From contig JAFZMQ010000041.1 in the NCBI GenBank assembly GCA_017551095.1, positions 1 through 64,000 of the forward strand: a stretch of 64,000 nt of DNA, given 5' to 3'. The position numbers and the translations under genes were made by a program. Numbering within the stretch: the stretch's first letter is position 1; every line of letters begins with the position of its first letter. The notes under the pieces were generated by a model. It saw nothing but the letters and a program-made list of their open reading frames with translations, searched no databases and was not told where the DNA came from. Below are positions 26,307-34,197 of the stretch, one piece after another. The DNA comes from Clostridia bacterium (GTDB taxonomy: Bacteria > Bacillota > Clostridia > UBA1381).

Positions 26307-26744
26307 ATGGCGTTGAAGGTAGGAGCTATTTTCGAGGGCAAGGTGCAAAGCGTTATGCCGTTTGGAGCGTTTGTGGCTTTGCCTGACAATAAATCGGGGC
26401 TTGTGCATATATCGGAAATCACGAGTGAGTATATAGAAAACATCAACGACTATATAAAGGTTGGCGATGTTGTTAAAGTTAAGGTTTTAGATATAGACAA
26501 ACTCGGCAAAATAAGTCTTTCTATAAAAAGGGCAAAAACCGAAAAAAAGCCGGATGTCAAAAAAACCGAAACCCGTATTCGTCCTGCGGATATAGATTGG
26601 AGCGGTAAGGCAGATAAGGAGCTTTCCTTTGAGGACAAGCTTTCAAAATTTAAAAAAGATGCCGATGAAAGAATGCTTGATTTAAAGCGTTCAAATGAAT
26701 CGAAGCGTTCCGGAGGATATCGCAGGGGCGGAAGTACATATTAG
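26307..26744 (+). CDS. S1-domain RNA-binding protein (YabR type)
   Basis: A 145-residue protein with one S1 RNA-binding domain at about 1-75 (VGAIFEGKVQSVMPFGAFVAL, GLVHISEI, VKVKVLDID, GKISLSIKRA). The tail is charged and ends RRGG, an RNA-binding type of C-terminus. In Bacillus the corresponding YabR gene also follows divIC. The exact role is unknown; RNA binding or a translation-linked function is likely. Confidence 0.88.
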   Translation: MALKVGAIFEGKVQSVMPFGAFVALPDNKSGLVHISEITSEYIENINDYIKVGDVVKVKVLDIDKLGKISLSIKRAKTEKKPDVKKTETRIRPADIDWSGKADKELSFEDKLSKFKKDADERMLDLKRSNESKRSGGYRRGGSTY

Positions 26745-26804
26745 TTTTTTAAAGGGGCGGTCAGCCTCTTTTGTTTTTAAGAATTAAACGAGAGGGAAAT
26801 AAGT

Positions 26805-28250
26805 ATGAATAATAAGCTTAATCTTACATTACTTACCGATTTTTATGAATTTACGATGGCAAACGGCTTTTTTTCCGAGGGCATGGGTGACAGAATCGCA
26901 TATTTTGATATGTTTTTCAGAAACATCCCCTCAGGCGGCGGGTTTGCTATTATGGCAGGAGTAGAACAGCTTATAGATTATTTTAAAAATTTAAAATTCA
27001 CAGATGAAGATATAGAATATCTGCGTAGCAAAAAGATATTTAACGAGGAATATTTGAATTACCTCAAAAACTTTGAATTTGCCTGTGATGTGTGGGCGAT
27101 ACCCGAGGGTACGCCAATTTTTCCGCAAGAGCCTATTGTGACGGTCAGAGGTCCTGTTGTTCAGGCACAGTTTTTGGAAACGATGATACTCCTTACCATA
27201 AATCACCAGAGCCTTATTGCTACCAAAACGAACAGGATTGTTCGTGCTGCGGACGGACGGCCTGTTATGGAGTTCGGTTCACGCAGGGCTCAGGGTGCAG
27301 ACGCTGCAATATTGGGAGCGAGAGCGGCATATATCGGCGGTTGCTCAGGTACGGCCTGTGCCATAGCTGACAGAGAATACGGCGTTCCGGCACTTGGTAC
27401 AATGGCACATAGCTGGGTTCAGATGTTTGACAGCGAGTATGAGGCATTTTCTGCATATGCAAGGCAGTATCCCGATAGCTGTATGCTTTTGATTGATACC
27501 TATAATGTTTTAGAGTCAGGGCTTCCTAATGCGATAAAGGTATTTGATGAGGTTTTAAAGCCTATGAATAAACGCCCAAAAGGCGTACGCATAGACTCGG
27601 GGGATATTACCTATCTTTCAAAAAAATGCCGTAAAATCCTTGATGACGCAGGTTATAGCGACTGCGGAATATGTGCGTCAAATTCGCTCGACGAGTATAT
27701 AATCCGCGATACGCTTATGCAGGGAGCTAAAATTGACTCTTTCGGCGTCGGCGAAAGGCTTATAACATCTATGGAATCACCGATTTTCGGAGGTGTTTAT
27801 AAACTTGTTGCCATAGAGAATGACGAAGGCAAAATAATACCGAAAATCAAAATTTCCGAGAATGTATCAAAGATAACAACTCCCGGATTTAAGCAGGTTT
27901 ACAGGCTTTATTCAAAGGAAACGGGCAAGGCGATTGCTGATGTTGTAACTTTAAGAGACGAAGAAATTGACAATGAAAAGCCGTATGAGCTTTTTGACCA
28001 GGAGCATATCTGGAAGAAAAAGACGGTAACAGATTATTATGTCCGTCCTCTTTTAAAACAAATTTTTAGAGGCGGTAAATGCGTGTATGAAAATCCGAAT
28101 CTGGAAACGCTTAAAGAGTACTGTTTTTTAGAAGTGGACAAGCTTTGGGACGAGGTAAAAAGATTTGAAAATCCGCATAGGTACTATGTCGACCTTTCAA
28201 AACCGCTTTGGGATGTAAAATATAAGCTTTTATCCGAGTTTAAACAATAA
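26805..28250 (+). CDS. pncB: Nicotinate phosphoribosyltransferase
   Basis: A 481-residue enzyme of the NAD salvage pathway. It converts nicotinate and PRPP to nicotinate mononucleotide, driven by ATP. Family marks are LTDFYEFTMANGFF at the N-terminus, EFGSRRAQG (about 148-156), GTMAHSWVQ, LLIDTYNV, VRIDSGDI, and FGVGERLITS in the phosphate-binding region. The length is right for the Firmicute PncB family. GAGAGGG precedes the start. Confidence 0.95.
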   Translation: MNNKLNLTLLTDFYEFTMANGFFSEGMGDRIAYFDMFFRNIPSGGGFAIMAGVEQLIDYFKNLKFTDEDIEYLRSKKIFNEEYLNYLKNFEFACDVWAIPEGTPIFPQEPIVTVRGPVVQAQFLETMILLTINHQSLIATKTNRIVRAADGRPVMEFGSRRAQGADAAILGARAAYIGGCSGTACAIADREYGVPALGTMAHSWVQMFDSEYEAFSAYARQYPDSCMLLIDTYNVLESGLPNAIKVFDEVLKPMNKRPKGVRIDSGDITYLSKKCRKILDDAGYSDCGICASNSLDEYIIRDTLMQGAKIDSFGVGERLITSMESPIFGGVYKLVAIENDEGKIIPKIKISENVSKITTPGFKQVYRLYSKETGKAIADVVTLRDEEIDNEKPYELFDQEHIWKKKTVTDYYVRPLLKQIFRGGKCVYENPNLETLKEYCFLEVDKLWDEVKRFENPHRYYVDLSKPLWDVKYKLLSEFKQ

Positions 28251-28354
28251 AGTCTAAATAAAATCGCCTATCTCACCGCTTTTTGCAAGGGGCGGTACCC
28301 TCGTACAGCACCCTCGCTTCAAAACGGTAATTTGAACGATTTTCTTTTAGACTT
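28250..28354 (+). other. Long imperfect inverted repeat between pncB and tsaC
   Basis: The arms AAGTCTAAA...TAAAATCG (28250-28266) and CGATTTT...TTTAGACTT (28337-28354) pair over 9 + 7 bp with a small internal loop. They enclose about 70 bases with their own CCGC/GCGG pairing. It begins on the last base of the pncB stop codon. It could be a terminator-like structure, a small structured RNA or a repeat unit. Confidence 0.4.
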
Positions 28355-28385
28355 GGTTTGTGAAAGGAATTTAATAGTAATAATA

Positions 28386-29420
28386 ATGAAAACACTTATT
28401 ATTGACAAAACGGACGAAAAATCGCTGTGGAAAGCAGGAAAAATCATAAGAAAAGGCGGTATTGTGGCGTTTCCTACCGAAACTGTTTATGGGCTTGGAG
28501 CAAACGCTTATGATGAGAACGCAATAAAAAAGATATATAAGGCAAAGGGCAGACCGTCGGACAATCCCTTGATTGTGCATATTGCAGAAATCGGGGATTT
28601 GGAAAAGGTGGCAAGGGAAATCCCCGAAAATGCGAGAAAACTTGTGGCAAAATTTGCCCCGGGACCATTTACCCTGATTTTGAAAAAACAACCCGATATA
28701 CCCGATGTTGTTACGGCGGGACTTGATACAGTCGGCGTAAGAATACCCAAAGATGCGACGGCACGGGCGTTTATACGCCTTGCAGGAGTGCCGATTGCCG
28801 CACCGAGTGCTAATATTTCGGGAAAACCGAGTCCTACCAAAGCAGAGCATGTGATTGCCGACTTAGACGGCAAGGTTGACGCTATAATCTGCGGAGAAGA
28901 CGCCGAGATAGGCGTAGAATCCACTATAATTGATGTAACGGGCGAAATACCGACAATCTTACGCCCCGGCGGAATAACAAAAGAGGATATTATTTCGGTT
29001 TGCGGCAGGGTAGAAATAAGTCAAAATGTACTGACGGGCGTAAAGAAAAATGAAACGCCTAAATGCCCGGGAATGAAGTACAAGCATTATTCGCCGGATG
29101 CCGAAATAACAGTGGTCGAAGGTGAAAAGAAAGAAACGGCGGACAAAATAAAAGAGCTGATAAAAGCCGATAGGGAAAAGGGCATAAAAGTCGGAGTTTT
29201 GGCGTCGTCGGAAAATGAATTTAATGCCGATTTATACATTTTTGAGGGCAAAAATAACCGCGAATTTGCAAATGTGCTTTTTGATGCTTTGCGTGAATTT
29301 GATAAAAATGGCATTGAAAAGGCGTATGTGCAGATGTGTATGAAAGACGAAATGGAGCTTACCGTTAAAAATCGTATTTATAAATCGGCTGGATATAGGA
29401 TTATTGATTTAGGAGAATGA
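28386..29420 (+). CDS. tsaC: L-threonylcarbamoyladenylate synthase, Sua5/YwlC type
   Basis: A 344-residue two-domain protein. The YrdC domain (about 10-200) has the KxR...SxN signature in KIIRKGGIVAFPTETVYGLG, KGRPSDNPLIVHI and APSANISGKPSPT. A Sua5 domain lies at about 230-340. It makes threonylcarbamoyl-AMP from threonine, bicarbonate and ATP, the first step to t6A in tRNA. tsaD, the second step, lies three genes downstream in the same overlapping cluster. I chose ATG 28386; longer in-frame starts lack support. Confidence 0.93.
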   Translation: MKTLIIDKTDEKSLWKAGKIIRKGGIVAFPTETVYGLGANAYDENAIKKIYKAKGRPSDNPLIVHIAEIGDLEKVAREIPENARKLVAKFAPGPFTLILKKQPDIPDVVTAGLDTVGVRIPKDATARAFIRLAGVPIAAPSANISGKPSPTKAEHVIADLDGKVDAIICGEDAEIGVESTIIDVTGEIPTILRPGGITKEDIISVCGRVEISQNVLTGVKKNETPKCPGMKYKHYSPDAEITVVEGEKKETADKIKELIKADREKGIKVGVLASSENEFNADLYIFEGKNNREFANVLFDALREFDKNGIEKAYVQMCMKDEMELTVKNRIYKSAGYRIIDLGE

Positions 29421-29860
29421 AAATGAATGTACTTTTTGTTTGCACAGGGAATACTTGCCGTTCAGCAATGGCGGCGGCACTTTTCAACAAAATAGCCGTT
29501 TCAAAAAATCTTGATGTGCGTATCGAATCGGCAGGACTTTTTGCGTTAGACGGCGAACCGGCATCAAATGAGGCAGTAATAGCTATGAAAAAGTATGATA
29601 TTGACCTTTTGGGGCATCACGCACAGACGATAAACACCGAGCTTATCGAAAAGAGTGACCTGATACTGACAATGACAAATGCACATAAAATGGTTTTGGA
29701 ATCTGCCGCAAAAGGCAAGGTTTATACTCTTTGCGAATATGCAGGACTTGACGGGGACATAAAAGACCCTTACGGCGGAGATGTCGCAGAATATGAGGAG
29801 TGTGCCAAAAAGCTTTGGGAAGCACTTCAAAAGGTGGCAGATAGAATTGGAAATAACTAA
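29417..29860 (+). CDS. Low-molecular-weight protein phosphatase (YwlE type)
   Basis: A 147-residue enzyme of the LMW protein phosphatase fold with the CX5R(S/T) loop CTGNTCRSAM (residues 9-18) and the acid loop DPYGGD near 118-123. The Thr in CTGNTCRS is the residue linked in Bacillus YwlE to arginine-phosphatase activity rather than tyrosine specificity (family knowledge). ywlE also sits next to ywlC in Bacillus. The ATG overlaps the tsaC stop (ATGA), and the 3' end overlaps the next gene. Confidence 0.88.
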   Translation: MKMNVLFVCTGNTCRSAMAAALFNKIAVSKNLDVRIESAGLFALDGEPASNEAVIAMKKYDIDLLGHHAQTINTELIEKSDLILTMTNAHKMVLESAAKGKVYTLCEYAGLDGDIKDPYGGDVAEYEECAKKLWEALQKVADRIGNN

Positions 29861-30278
29861 AATGACCGAATATGACTGCCGGGAACTTGCGGAACTTGAT
29901 AAAAAGTGCTTTTCAGTTCCTTGGAGTGAGCAGTCTTTTTTGGAGGAAACAAAAAATAAACTTGCCACATACCTTTTGGCAAGAGAGGACGGCAAGATTA
30001 TCGGATATTGCGGTTTTTGGCGTGTTTCGGGTGAGGCACAGGTTACAAATATTGCGGTGCTTCCCGAATACCGAAGGCGGAAAATTGCAAAAACTCTGGC
30101 GGAAAAGATGCTCGAAATCTGCAAGGAAGATGAGCAAATTGTGCTGGAAGTGCGGAAAAGCAATGAAATAGCGATTACATTTTATAAAAAGCTCGGCTTT
30201 ATAGAGGCAGGAATCAGAAAACGGTTTTATCATAACCCCGACGAAGACGGGATTACAATGATACGGAGAATAAAATGA
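29847..30278 (+). CDS. rimI: Ribosomal protein alanine N-acetyltransferase RimI
   Basis: A GNAT-family acetyltransferase with the acetyl-CoA site [14 protein letters not shown] (about 67-80) and the later [21 protein letters not shown]. RimI acetylates the N-terminus of ribosomal protein S18, and in many bacteria its gene lies beside tsaB/tsaD, as here. I prefer the TTG at 29847, 10 bases after AGGTGG, because it gives the usual first strand [12 protein letters not shown] 29862 is an alternative. It overlaps both neighbours (14 and 4 bases). Confidence 0.87.
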   Translation: MEITKMTEYDCRELAELDKKCFSVPWSEQSFLEETKNKLATYLLAREDGKIIGYCGFWRVSGEAQVTNIAVLPEYRRRKIAKTLAEKMLEICKEDEQIVLEVRKSNEIAITFYKKLGFIEAGIRKRFYHNPDEDGITMIRRIK

Positions 30279-31285
30279 CGGATAAAATTATTTTGGGAAT
30301 AGAAAGCTCGTGCGACGAAACGGCGGCGAGTGTGGTGAAAAACGGCAGAGAAATACTGTCAAATGTGATAAATACACAGATTGATTTTCATAAGAAATAC
30401 GGCGGAGTAGTGCCTGAAATTGCTTCAAGAAAACATATAGAAAACATTGACTCGGTAATCGACGAGGCACTTTTAAAAGCGGGGATGACATTTGATGACA
30501 TTGACGCCATAGCGGTAACTTACGGACCAGGGCTTGTGGGTGCGTTGCTTGTCGGTGTGTCGAGTGCCAAGGCACTTTCCTTTGCCACTAAAAAACCGCT
30601 TATTGCGGTAAATCACATAAGAGGACATATATGTGCGAATTTCTTGGCACATAGCGATTTAAAGCCGCCTTTTGTATGCCTTGTGGCGTCGGGCGGACAT
30701 AGTCATATTGTAAAGGTTAAGGACTATGCCGAGTTTGAAATTTTAGGCAGGACTCGCGACGACGCAGCAGGTGAAGCGTTTGACAAAATCGCAAGAGTTT
30801 TGGGACTTGGGTATCCCGGCGGACCTCTGATTGACGAACTTGCAAAGAGCGGAAACCCTGACGCTATTCAGTTTCCGAGGGTGCGAATGGATAAAAATTC
30901 GCTTGATTTCAGCTTTTCGGGCGTAAAAACTGCGGTTATAAACTATCTGCATAAAGCCGAGCAAAAGGGAGAAAAGATAGATAAGGCGGATGTTGCGGCA
31001 AGTTTTCAGGCAGCCGTTACTGATGTTTTGTGTGAGCATACAATAGAGGGTGCAATTAAATCGGGGGTAAAAACAGTCACCTTGGCAGGTGGAGTTGCGG
31101 CAAATACCGAACTTCGCAAAAAAATGACAGAGGAATGTGCAAAACACGGAATTTCCGTGCTGTATCCTCCGCCGGTTTTATGTACCGATAATGCGGCTAT
31201 GATAGCATCTTGCGGCTATTTTGAGGGCGAAAAGGGCAATTTTGCCGATTTGACGCTCAATGCCGTGCCTAATTTGCCGCTTTAA
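30275..31285 (+). CDS. tsaD: tRNA threonylcarbamoyladenosine transferase TsaD
   Basis: A 336-residue ASKHA-fold protein with the family's [14 protein letters not shown] at 5-18, the metal-binding HIRGH (His pair near 110-114), SGGHSH, and [10 protein letters not shown] near 270. It transfers the threonylcarbamoyl group to A37 of ANN-decoding tRNAs, in complex with TsaB and TsaE. Neither tsaB nor tsaE is in this cluster. The start overlaps the rimI stop (ATGA). The 3' end overlaps the convergent regulator by 4 bases. Confidence 0.95.
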   Translation: MTDKIILGIESSCDETAASVVKNGREILSNVINTQIDFHKKYGGVVPEIASRKHIENIDSVIDEALLKAGMTFDDIDAIAVTYGPGLVGALLVGVSSAKALSFATKKPLIAVNHIRGHICANFLAHSDLKPPFVCLVASGGHSHIVKVKDYAEFEILGRTRDDAAGEAFDKIARVLGLGYPGGPLIDELAKSGNPDAIQFPRVRMDKNSLDFSFSGVKTAVINYLHKAEQKGEKIDKADVAASFQAAVTDVLCEHTIEGAIKSGVKTVTLAGGVAANTELRKKMTEECAKHGISVLYPPPVLCTDNAAMIASCGYFEGEKGNFADLTLNAVPNLPL

Positions 31286-31677
31286 ATAGGTTTTTTGGAA
31301 GATTGTTTTTCTTTGAGCCTCTCTTTTGAGTTCTCAATTTCCTTGTTTATTGCGTCCGCAACAAGAATACGCCCAACAGGGTCTAAACGGCGAAATGCCG
31401 CAAGGAGCATCTTTTCATCACGCTGTTTTAGCTTGTATTTTGGCACAAAAAACTCATCTCGTGCATTTTTGTAACTGCATAGATAATTAATGTCAACATC
31501 AAAAAAGTCGGCAAGAATCATAAGGTCATGAATTTTAAAATGCTTTGTCCGCTTTTTGCGATAGTTCACAAAGTAATTGAGATTGAGCCCACATGCTATA
31601 ACGCATTGGCGTTCGGTAATCCCGTTTTTTTCGAGCAAATGCTCCAAGTTTTGATAAATAACACTATCAATGTTCAT
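31282..31677 (-). CDS. XRE-type HTH regulator
   Basis: A 131-residue protein with an N-terminal helix-turn-helix ([20 protein letters not shown]...[17 protein letters not shown]), then a charged helical tail with [13 protein letters not shown] at the end. I do not know its target. The stop overlaps the tsaD stop in a convergent arrangement (4 bases shared), so the two mRNAs could pair. ATG 31677 is preferred over ATG 31686. Confidence 0.7.
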   Translation of the reverse strand: MNIDSVIYQNLEHLLEKNGITERQCVIACGLNLNYFVNYRKKRTKHFKIHDLMILADFFDVDINYLCSYKNARDEFFVPKYKLKQRDEKMLLAAFRRLDPVGRILVADAINKEIENSKERLKEKQSSKKPI

Positions 31678-31749
31678 TTTAATCACCAGAATGATTTTAT
31701 CATTTTATGAAAAATTGTCAATAAAAAAATGAAATTTTGAAAATAAATA

Positions 31750-31778
31750 TTGACAAATATGAAATTCCTTGCTATAAT
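31750..31778 (+). promoter_or_regulatory. Promoter of the tRNA-Leu/tRNA-Gln operon
   Basis: Perfect consensus: TTGACA (31750-31755), 17-base spacer, TATAAT (31773-31778), 16 bases before tRNA-Leu. Confidence 0.9.
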
Positions 31779-31794
31779 GGCATAGTTGCGGAAT

Positions 31795-31880
31795 GCGAGG
31801 GTGGCGGAATCGGCAGACGCGCACGTTTGAGGGGCGTGTGGTAGCTTACCTTGCGAGTTCAAGTCTCGTCCCTCGCACCA
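31795..31880 (+). tRNA. tRNA-Leu (GAG)
   Basis: A class II tRNA with a long variable arm. Acceptor GCGAGGG pairs with CCCTCGC, then ACCA. Anticodon loop TTGAGGG, anticodon GAG. CCA is encoded. Confidence 0.95.
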
Positions 31881-31944
31881 AGCATTTTTAAATGGTGGAT
31901 TTTGCTTTGCCAAAATCCACCTCAAACAACTATTAATACGATTT

Positions 31945-32018
31945 AGCGGGATGGTGTAAAGGTAGCACTAGTGACTCTGACTCACTCTGTACGGGTTCGA
32001 ATCCTGTTCCCGCTGCCA
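31945..32018 (+). tRNA. tRNA-Gln (CTG)
   Basis: Acceptor AGCGGGA pairs with TCCCGCT, discriminator G, CCA at 32016-32018. Anticodon stem AGTGA/TCACT with loop CTCTGAC, anticodon CTG. The last 20 bases plus one downstream base recur at 32290-32310. Confidence 0.95.
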
Positions 32019-32310
32019 TCGTCGGAACAATCGGAAAATCGCTCGTTCCGATTTTTTTTGTAAAAAATCGAAAGCTCTCTGCTGACCGCTGTTCCTCCTC
32101 TTTTGCAAAAAGTCACGCAAACGTCGGCTATTCGTTTGTAAACGCACTCATTTACGCCTTTGGTTTGCTACCAACTTTTTGCAATTTTTTCTGTTGTTTT
32201 GCTTTATGGAAAGGATTCGCAGCGAACAGTAGTGAATTTTGTGCCGGTGGCACAAAAGAGCTGTGAGCCGGCTTTTCCGCAAGAAAAAGGAATCCTGTTC
32301 CCGCTGCCAT
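31999..32310 (+). mobile_element. Insertion at the tRNA-Gln 3' end flanked by 21-bp direct repeats
   Basis: The 21-base sequence that ends tRNA-Gln (GAATCCTGTTCCCGCTGCCA plus T) occurs at 31999-32019 and again, identically, at 32290-32310. The 270 bases between carry a hairpin with T-run (32020-32060), blocks shared with 4525-4676, and the 85-base repeat at 32205-32289. Behind the second copy lies a perfect terminator at 32315-32360, which looks like the tRNA's original terminator pushed away. There is no coding capacity for an integrase. Read as attL/attR of a minimal element, or as a MITE-like or recombination product. Confidence 0.6.
32205..32289 (+). repeat. 85-base dispersed repeat, copy 1
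   Basis: Matches 38506-38590 with three differences over 85 bases by hand alignment. The centre holds a strong hairpin TTTTGTGCC-GGT-GGCACAAAA, and the ends pair weakly (GGAAA/TTTCC). It is of REP/MITE type. Confidence 0.8.
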
Positions 32311-32314
32311 ATTT

Positions 32315-32360
32315 GATAGAGTAATTGATACAATTTATCGATTACTCTATCGTTTTTTTT
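32315..32360 (+). terminator. Displaced terminator of the tRNA operon
   Basis: GATAGAGTAAT / ATTACTCTATC 11-bp stem followed by eight or more T. It directly follows the second copy of the tRNA-Gln 3' end. Confidence 0.85.
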
Positions 32361-32561
32361 TGTGGCTTGAAAGCCTTGTTTTATGCGGGTTTCAAAGGAC
32401 AGAGGGTGCATTTGCAAAATACCATATCCATACCGCAGGGTGCTTTTGTGGTATTTTTAATGTTTTAGCCCCAAAATAGCAAAAGCTATCGTTTCAAATT
32501 GGGCTATCGTTTCAAAATCAAAAAAAGCCCTGTTTCAAGAGCTTTTTCACGGGTTTAAAAA
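32361..32561. other. Non-coding spacer at the island edge
   Basis: No gene seen. It holds an AAAATACCA/TGGTATTTT inverted repeat (about 32415-32457) and an AAAAAGC/GCTTTTT hairpin at about 32521-32547, the likely minus-strand terminator of the accessory genes. Confidence 0.4.
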
Positions 32562-32915
32562 TCATTTCAGTTCCATCAGCAATGCGGGTATTTTTTCATG
32601 TTCGCCCGTTTCAAAATCCTTGTGAATAGAATTGACTTCGGTCAAGGATACAATGTGAGCTCCGTATTTTTTGAATTCTTTTAAGGTTTCGATTAAGCCG
32701 CTGAACTCGCCTGATATGGTGAATTGCTGTTCCTTCATCCGAAGAAGCGTATCTACGATTTCGAGGATTTCGCTGTCGGTAATTGCCTCGTTAAAGTCAA
32801 GGAGCTTATTGCCCGTTTCCTTCCTGTGCCGTACAGCCCGGAACATTGTGCGGTTAATGCCCATTTCTCTGTAATCTTCCGAAAACAGCTTTTTATCTAA
32901 ATAGAATTTTACCAT
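32562..32915 (-). CDS. Hypothetical accessory protein
   Basis: A 117-residue soluble protein, mostly helical (DFNEAITDSEILEIVDTLLRMKE), without a family I can name with confidence. GGGGAT precedes the ATG. It is the last of five small same-strand genes (33839 to 32562) typical of conjugative or mobilisable element cargo in gut Firmicutes. Confidence 0.6.
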   Translation of the reverse strand: MVKFYLDKKLFSEDYREMGINRTMFRAVRHRKETGNKLLDFNEAITDSEILEIVDTLLRMKEQQFTISGEFSGLIETLKEFKKYGAHIVSLTEVNSIHKDFETGEHEKIPALLMELK

Positions 32916-32930
32916 AGTATTTATCCCCCA

Positions 32931-33110
32931 TTATTTGCTTTTTCTGCCCAGCTCATAGGCGGCGAGGAGAACGGTTTTCAGTTCCCAAACAGCAATGTCG
33001 AGGAAATCTTCTTCGTTGTTAAAGTGCCTTTCAAGGTCATTCCTGTTTTCCATTGTGACAATGTTTTCACGAGCAATTTTTATGATTTTTTCTAATTCCT
33101 TGTTTGTCAT
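32931..33110 (-). CDS. Small DUF6900-like protein
   Basis: A 59-residue protein (ELEKIIKIARENIVTMENRN...FLDIAVWELKTVLLAAYELG) whose pattern fits the small DUF6900 family of plasmids and integrative elements; that match is from memory. GGAGGG sits 7 bases before ATG 33110. Function unknown. Confidence 0.65.
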   Translation of the reverse strand: MTNKELEKIIKIARENIVTMENRNDLERHFNNEEDFLDIAVWELKTVLLAAYELGRKSK

Positions 33111-33126
33111 AACATTTCCCTCCGTT

Positions 33127-33393
33127 TTAGCTGTCGAGCTTGTCAAAGCACCATTTGATTGCTGAACCGCTGTCGGGGAAAAGCGTATCTGCCGTTTCAA
33201 TCAGGGCTATGCGGCACTCGATTTCGGAAAAGCCGTCAATCTCCGGCTCGTCAACAAATTCGTAAATTGATGCATTGTATTCGCCGTTGTAATTCATCCT
33301 TGCCAGGCAAATGTGCTGCTTGTAGCGAATGAGTGCATCATATGACGCTCTTAACCCTGCGTCAAGGTTTTCAATAGTTGTAAATTCTGTCAT
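33127..33393 (-). CDS. Hypothetical accessory protein
   Basis: An 88-residue acidic protein (DALIRYKQHICLARMNYNGEY...ECRIALIETADTLFPDSGSAIKWCFDKL). No family recognised. GGAGG precedes ATG 33393. It is in an apparent operon with the DUF6900-like gene (16 bases apart). Confidence 0.6.
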   Translation of the reverse strand: MTEFTTIENLDAGLRASYDALIRYKQHICLARMNYNGEYNASIYEFVDEPEIDGFSEIECRIALIETADTLFPDSGSAIKWCFDKLDS

Positions 33394-33414
33394 TTTCGTT
33401 TCCTCCATATATCC

Positions 33415-33612
33415 TTAGTGGCTGTGCGTATGTATTATCTCTAAAATATGCTCTTTTTCATCATTGCTTATGCCGAGCATTTCGAGAGCCTCGGCTGCCC
33501 CGCAAAGAGAACATATCAGAGTGCTGTTGTCAACTCTTGAAAGTGCCGGATAGCCGGTATATACCTTTCCACACTTCGGGCATACCGTTTCTAAGTGAGG
33601 TTCACGCTTCAT
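33415..33612 (-). CDS. Small zinc-ribbon protein
   Basis: A 65-residue protein with two Cys knuckles, CPKCGKVYTGYPALSRVD and CSLCGAAEALEML. Such proteins are common cargo of phages and conjugative elements in Firmicutes. It may bind nucleic acid. The start (ATG 33612) overlaps the stop of the upstream gene by 4 bases, with GGAGGTG upstream. Confidence 0.7.
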   Translation of the reverse strand: MKREPHLETVCPKCGKVYTGYPALSRVDNSTLICSLCGAAEALEMLGISNDEKEHILEIIHTHSH

Positions 33613-33839
33613 TTTTGCATCACCTCCGCAGGATATCCGATACCCTTAAAGTTATAGTTTCCGCGCCGTATTTCAGCAATTTCTGCTTCTGCTGCCTGCT
33701 TGAACTCTGGCAGTTCCCGTTCTTTTCTATGGCAGTCCATACAAATGCAATACTCGTTGAACATAGACATAATTCTGCCGCCCTCAAGCGATGCGCCGCA
33801 GCGGTCACATTTTGTCACTGTGAAAAATCTGTCAGTCAT
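33609..33839 (-). CDS. Small zinc-finger protein
   Basis: A 76-residue protein with C-x2-C...C-x2-C (TKCDRCGASLEGG...YCICMDCHRKE), probably one zinc site, and a helical tail. AAGGAG precedes ATG 33839. It is the first gene of the five-gene accessory operon. No function known. Confidence 0.7.
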   Translation of the reverse strand: MTDRFFTVTKCDRCGASLEGGRIMSMFNEYCICMDCHRKERELPEFKQAAEAEIAEIRRGNYNFKGIGYPAEVMQK

Positions 33840-33970
33840 CACATAAACTCCTTTCATTGTTGTGTGATGACATATTAACTTACAAACGAGGATATAGCAA
33901 TAGCCTTATTAGACAATATATGTGCAGTTATTTTGTCTACTGTTAAGGTGCTGTAAATCCTGCGTATTGG

Positions 33971-34010
33971 ATTTTGTCCTTGCTGTCGATTGATGCGATA
34001 AGGACAAAAT
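33971..34010. repeat. 11-bp inverted repeat upstream of the accessory operon
   Basis: ATTTTGTCCTT (33971-33981) and AAGGACAAAAT (34000-34010) are perfect complements around an 18-base loop. There is no T-run. It could be an operator, a recombination site or a structural hairpin. Confidence 0.45.
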
Positions 34011-34074
34011 ATGATTTCCAATGTTATCCAGGACGGTCTTTTTTGGTGAATTACAAAAATATTCTGTAAAAATA

Positions 34075-34103
34075 TTGACAAAACGGCTTTTTAGGTGTAT
34101 AAT
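34075..34103 (+). promoter_or_regulatory. Promoter of the antisense (antitoxin) RNA
   Basis: Perfect consensus TTGACA (34075-34080), 17-base spacer, TATAAT (34098-34103). It points at the 3' end of the toxin gene on the other strand. Confidence 0.8.
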
Positions 34104-34109
34104 GACAAT

Positions 34110-34197
34110 AGAAAAAGGCAAGACCTCAAACGGTTATGCCAAAAAAAGATTATTTATAGAAAATAACGCTTCATTTGGTCGTGGGCGTTATTTTTTT
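34110..34197 (+). ncRNA. Predicted antitoxin RNA of a type I toxin-antitoxin system
   Basis: An RNA of about 88 nt is expected: it would start 7 bases after the -10 box at 34103 and end at the hairpin AAATAACGC...GCGTTATTT followed by seven T (34162-34197). It is antisense to the 3' end and trailer of the small toxin gene on the minus strand, the same tail-to-tail layout as txpA/RatA and bsrG/SR4 of Bacillus. No credible protein is encoded. Confidence 0.65.

Noticed and set aside
29564-30163. Long minus-strand frame opposite the phosphatase and rimI genes
   Set aside because: It is antisense to two well-supported enzymes and has the composition of a shadow frame.
33971-34010. Inverted repeat read as an origin of transfer
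   Set aside because: No relaxase or mobilisation gene is in the island, so an oriT call is unsupported; kept only as an unexplained inverted repeat.
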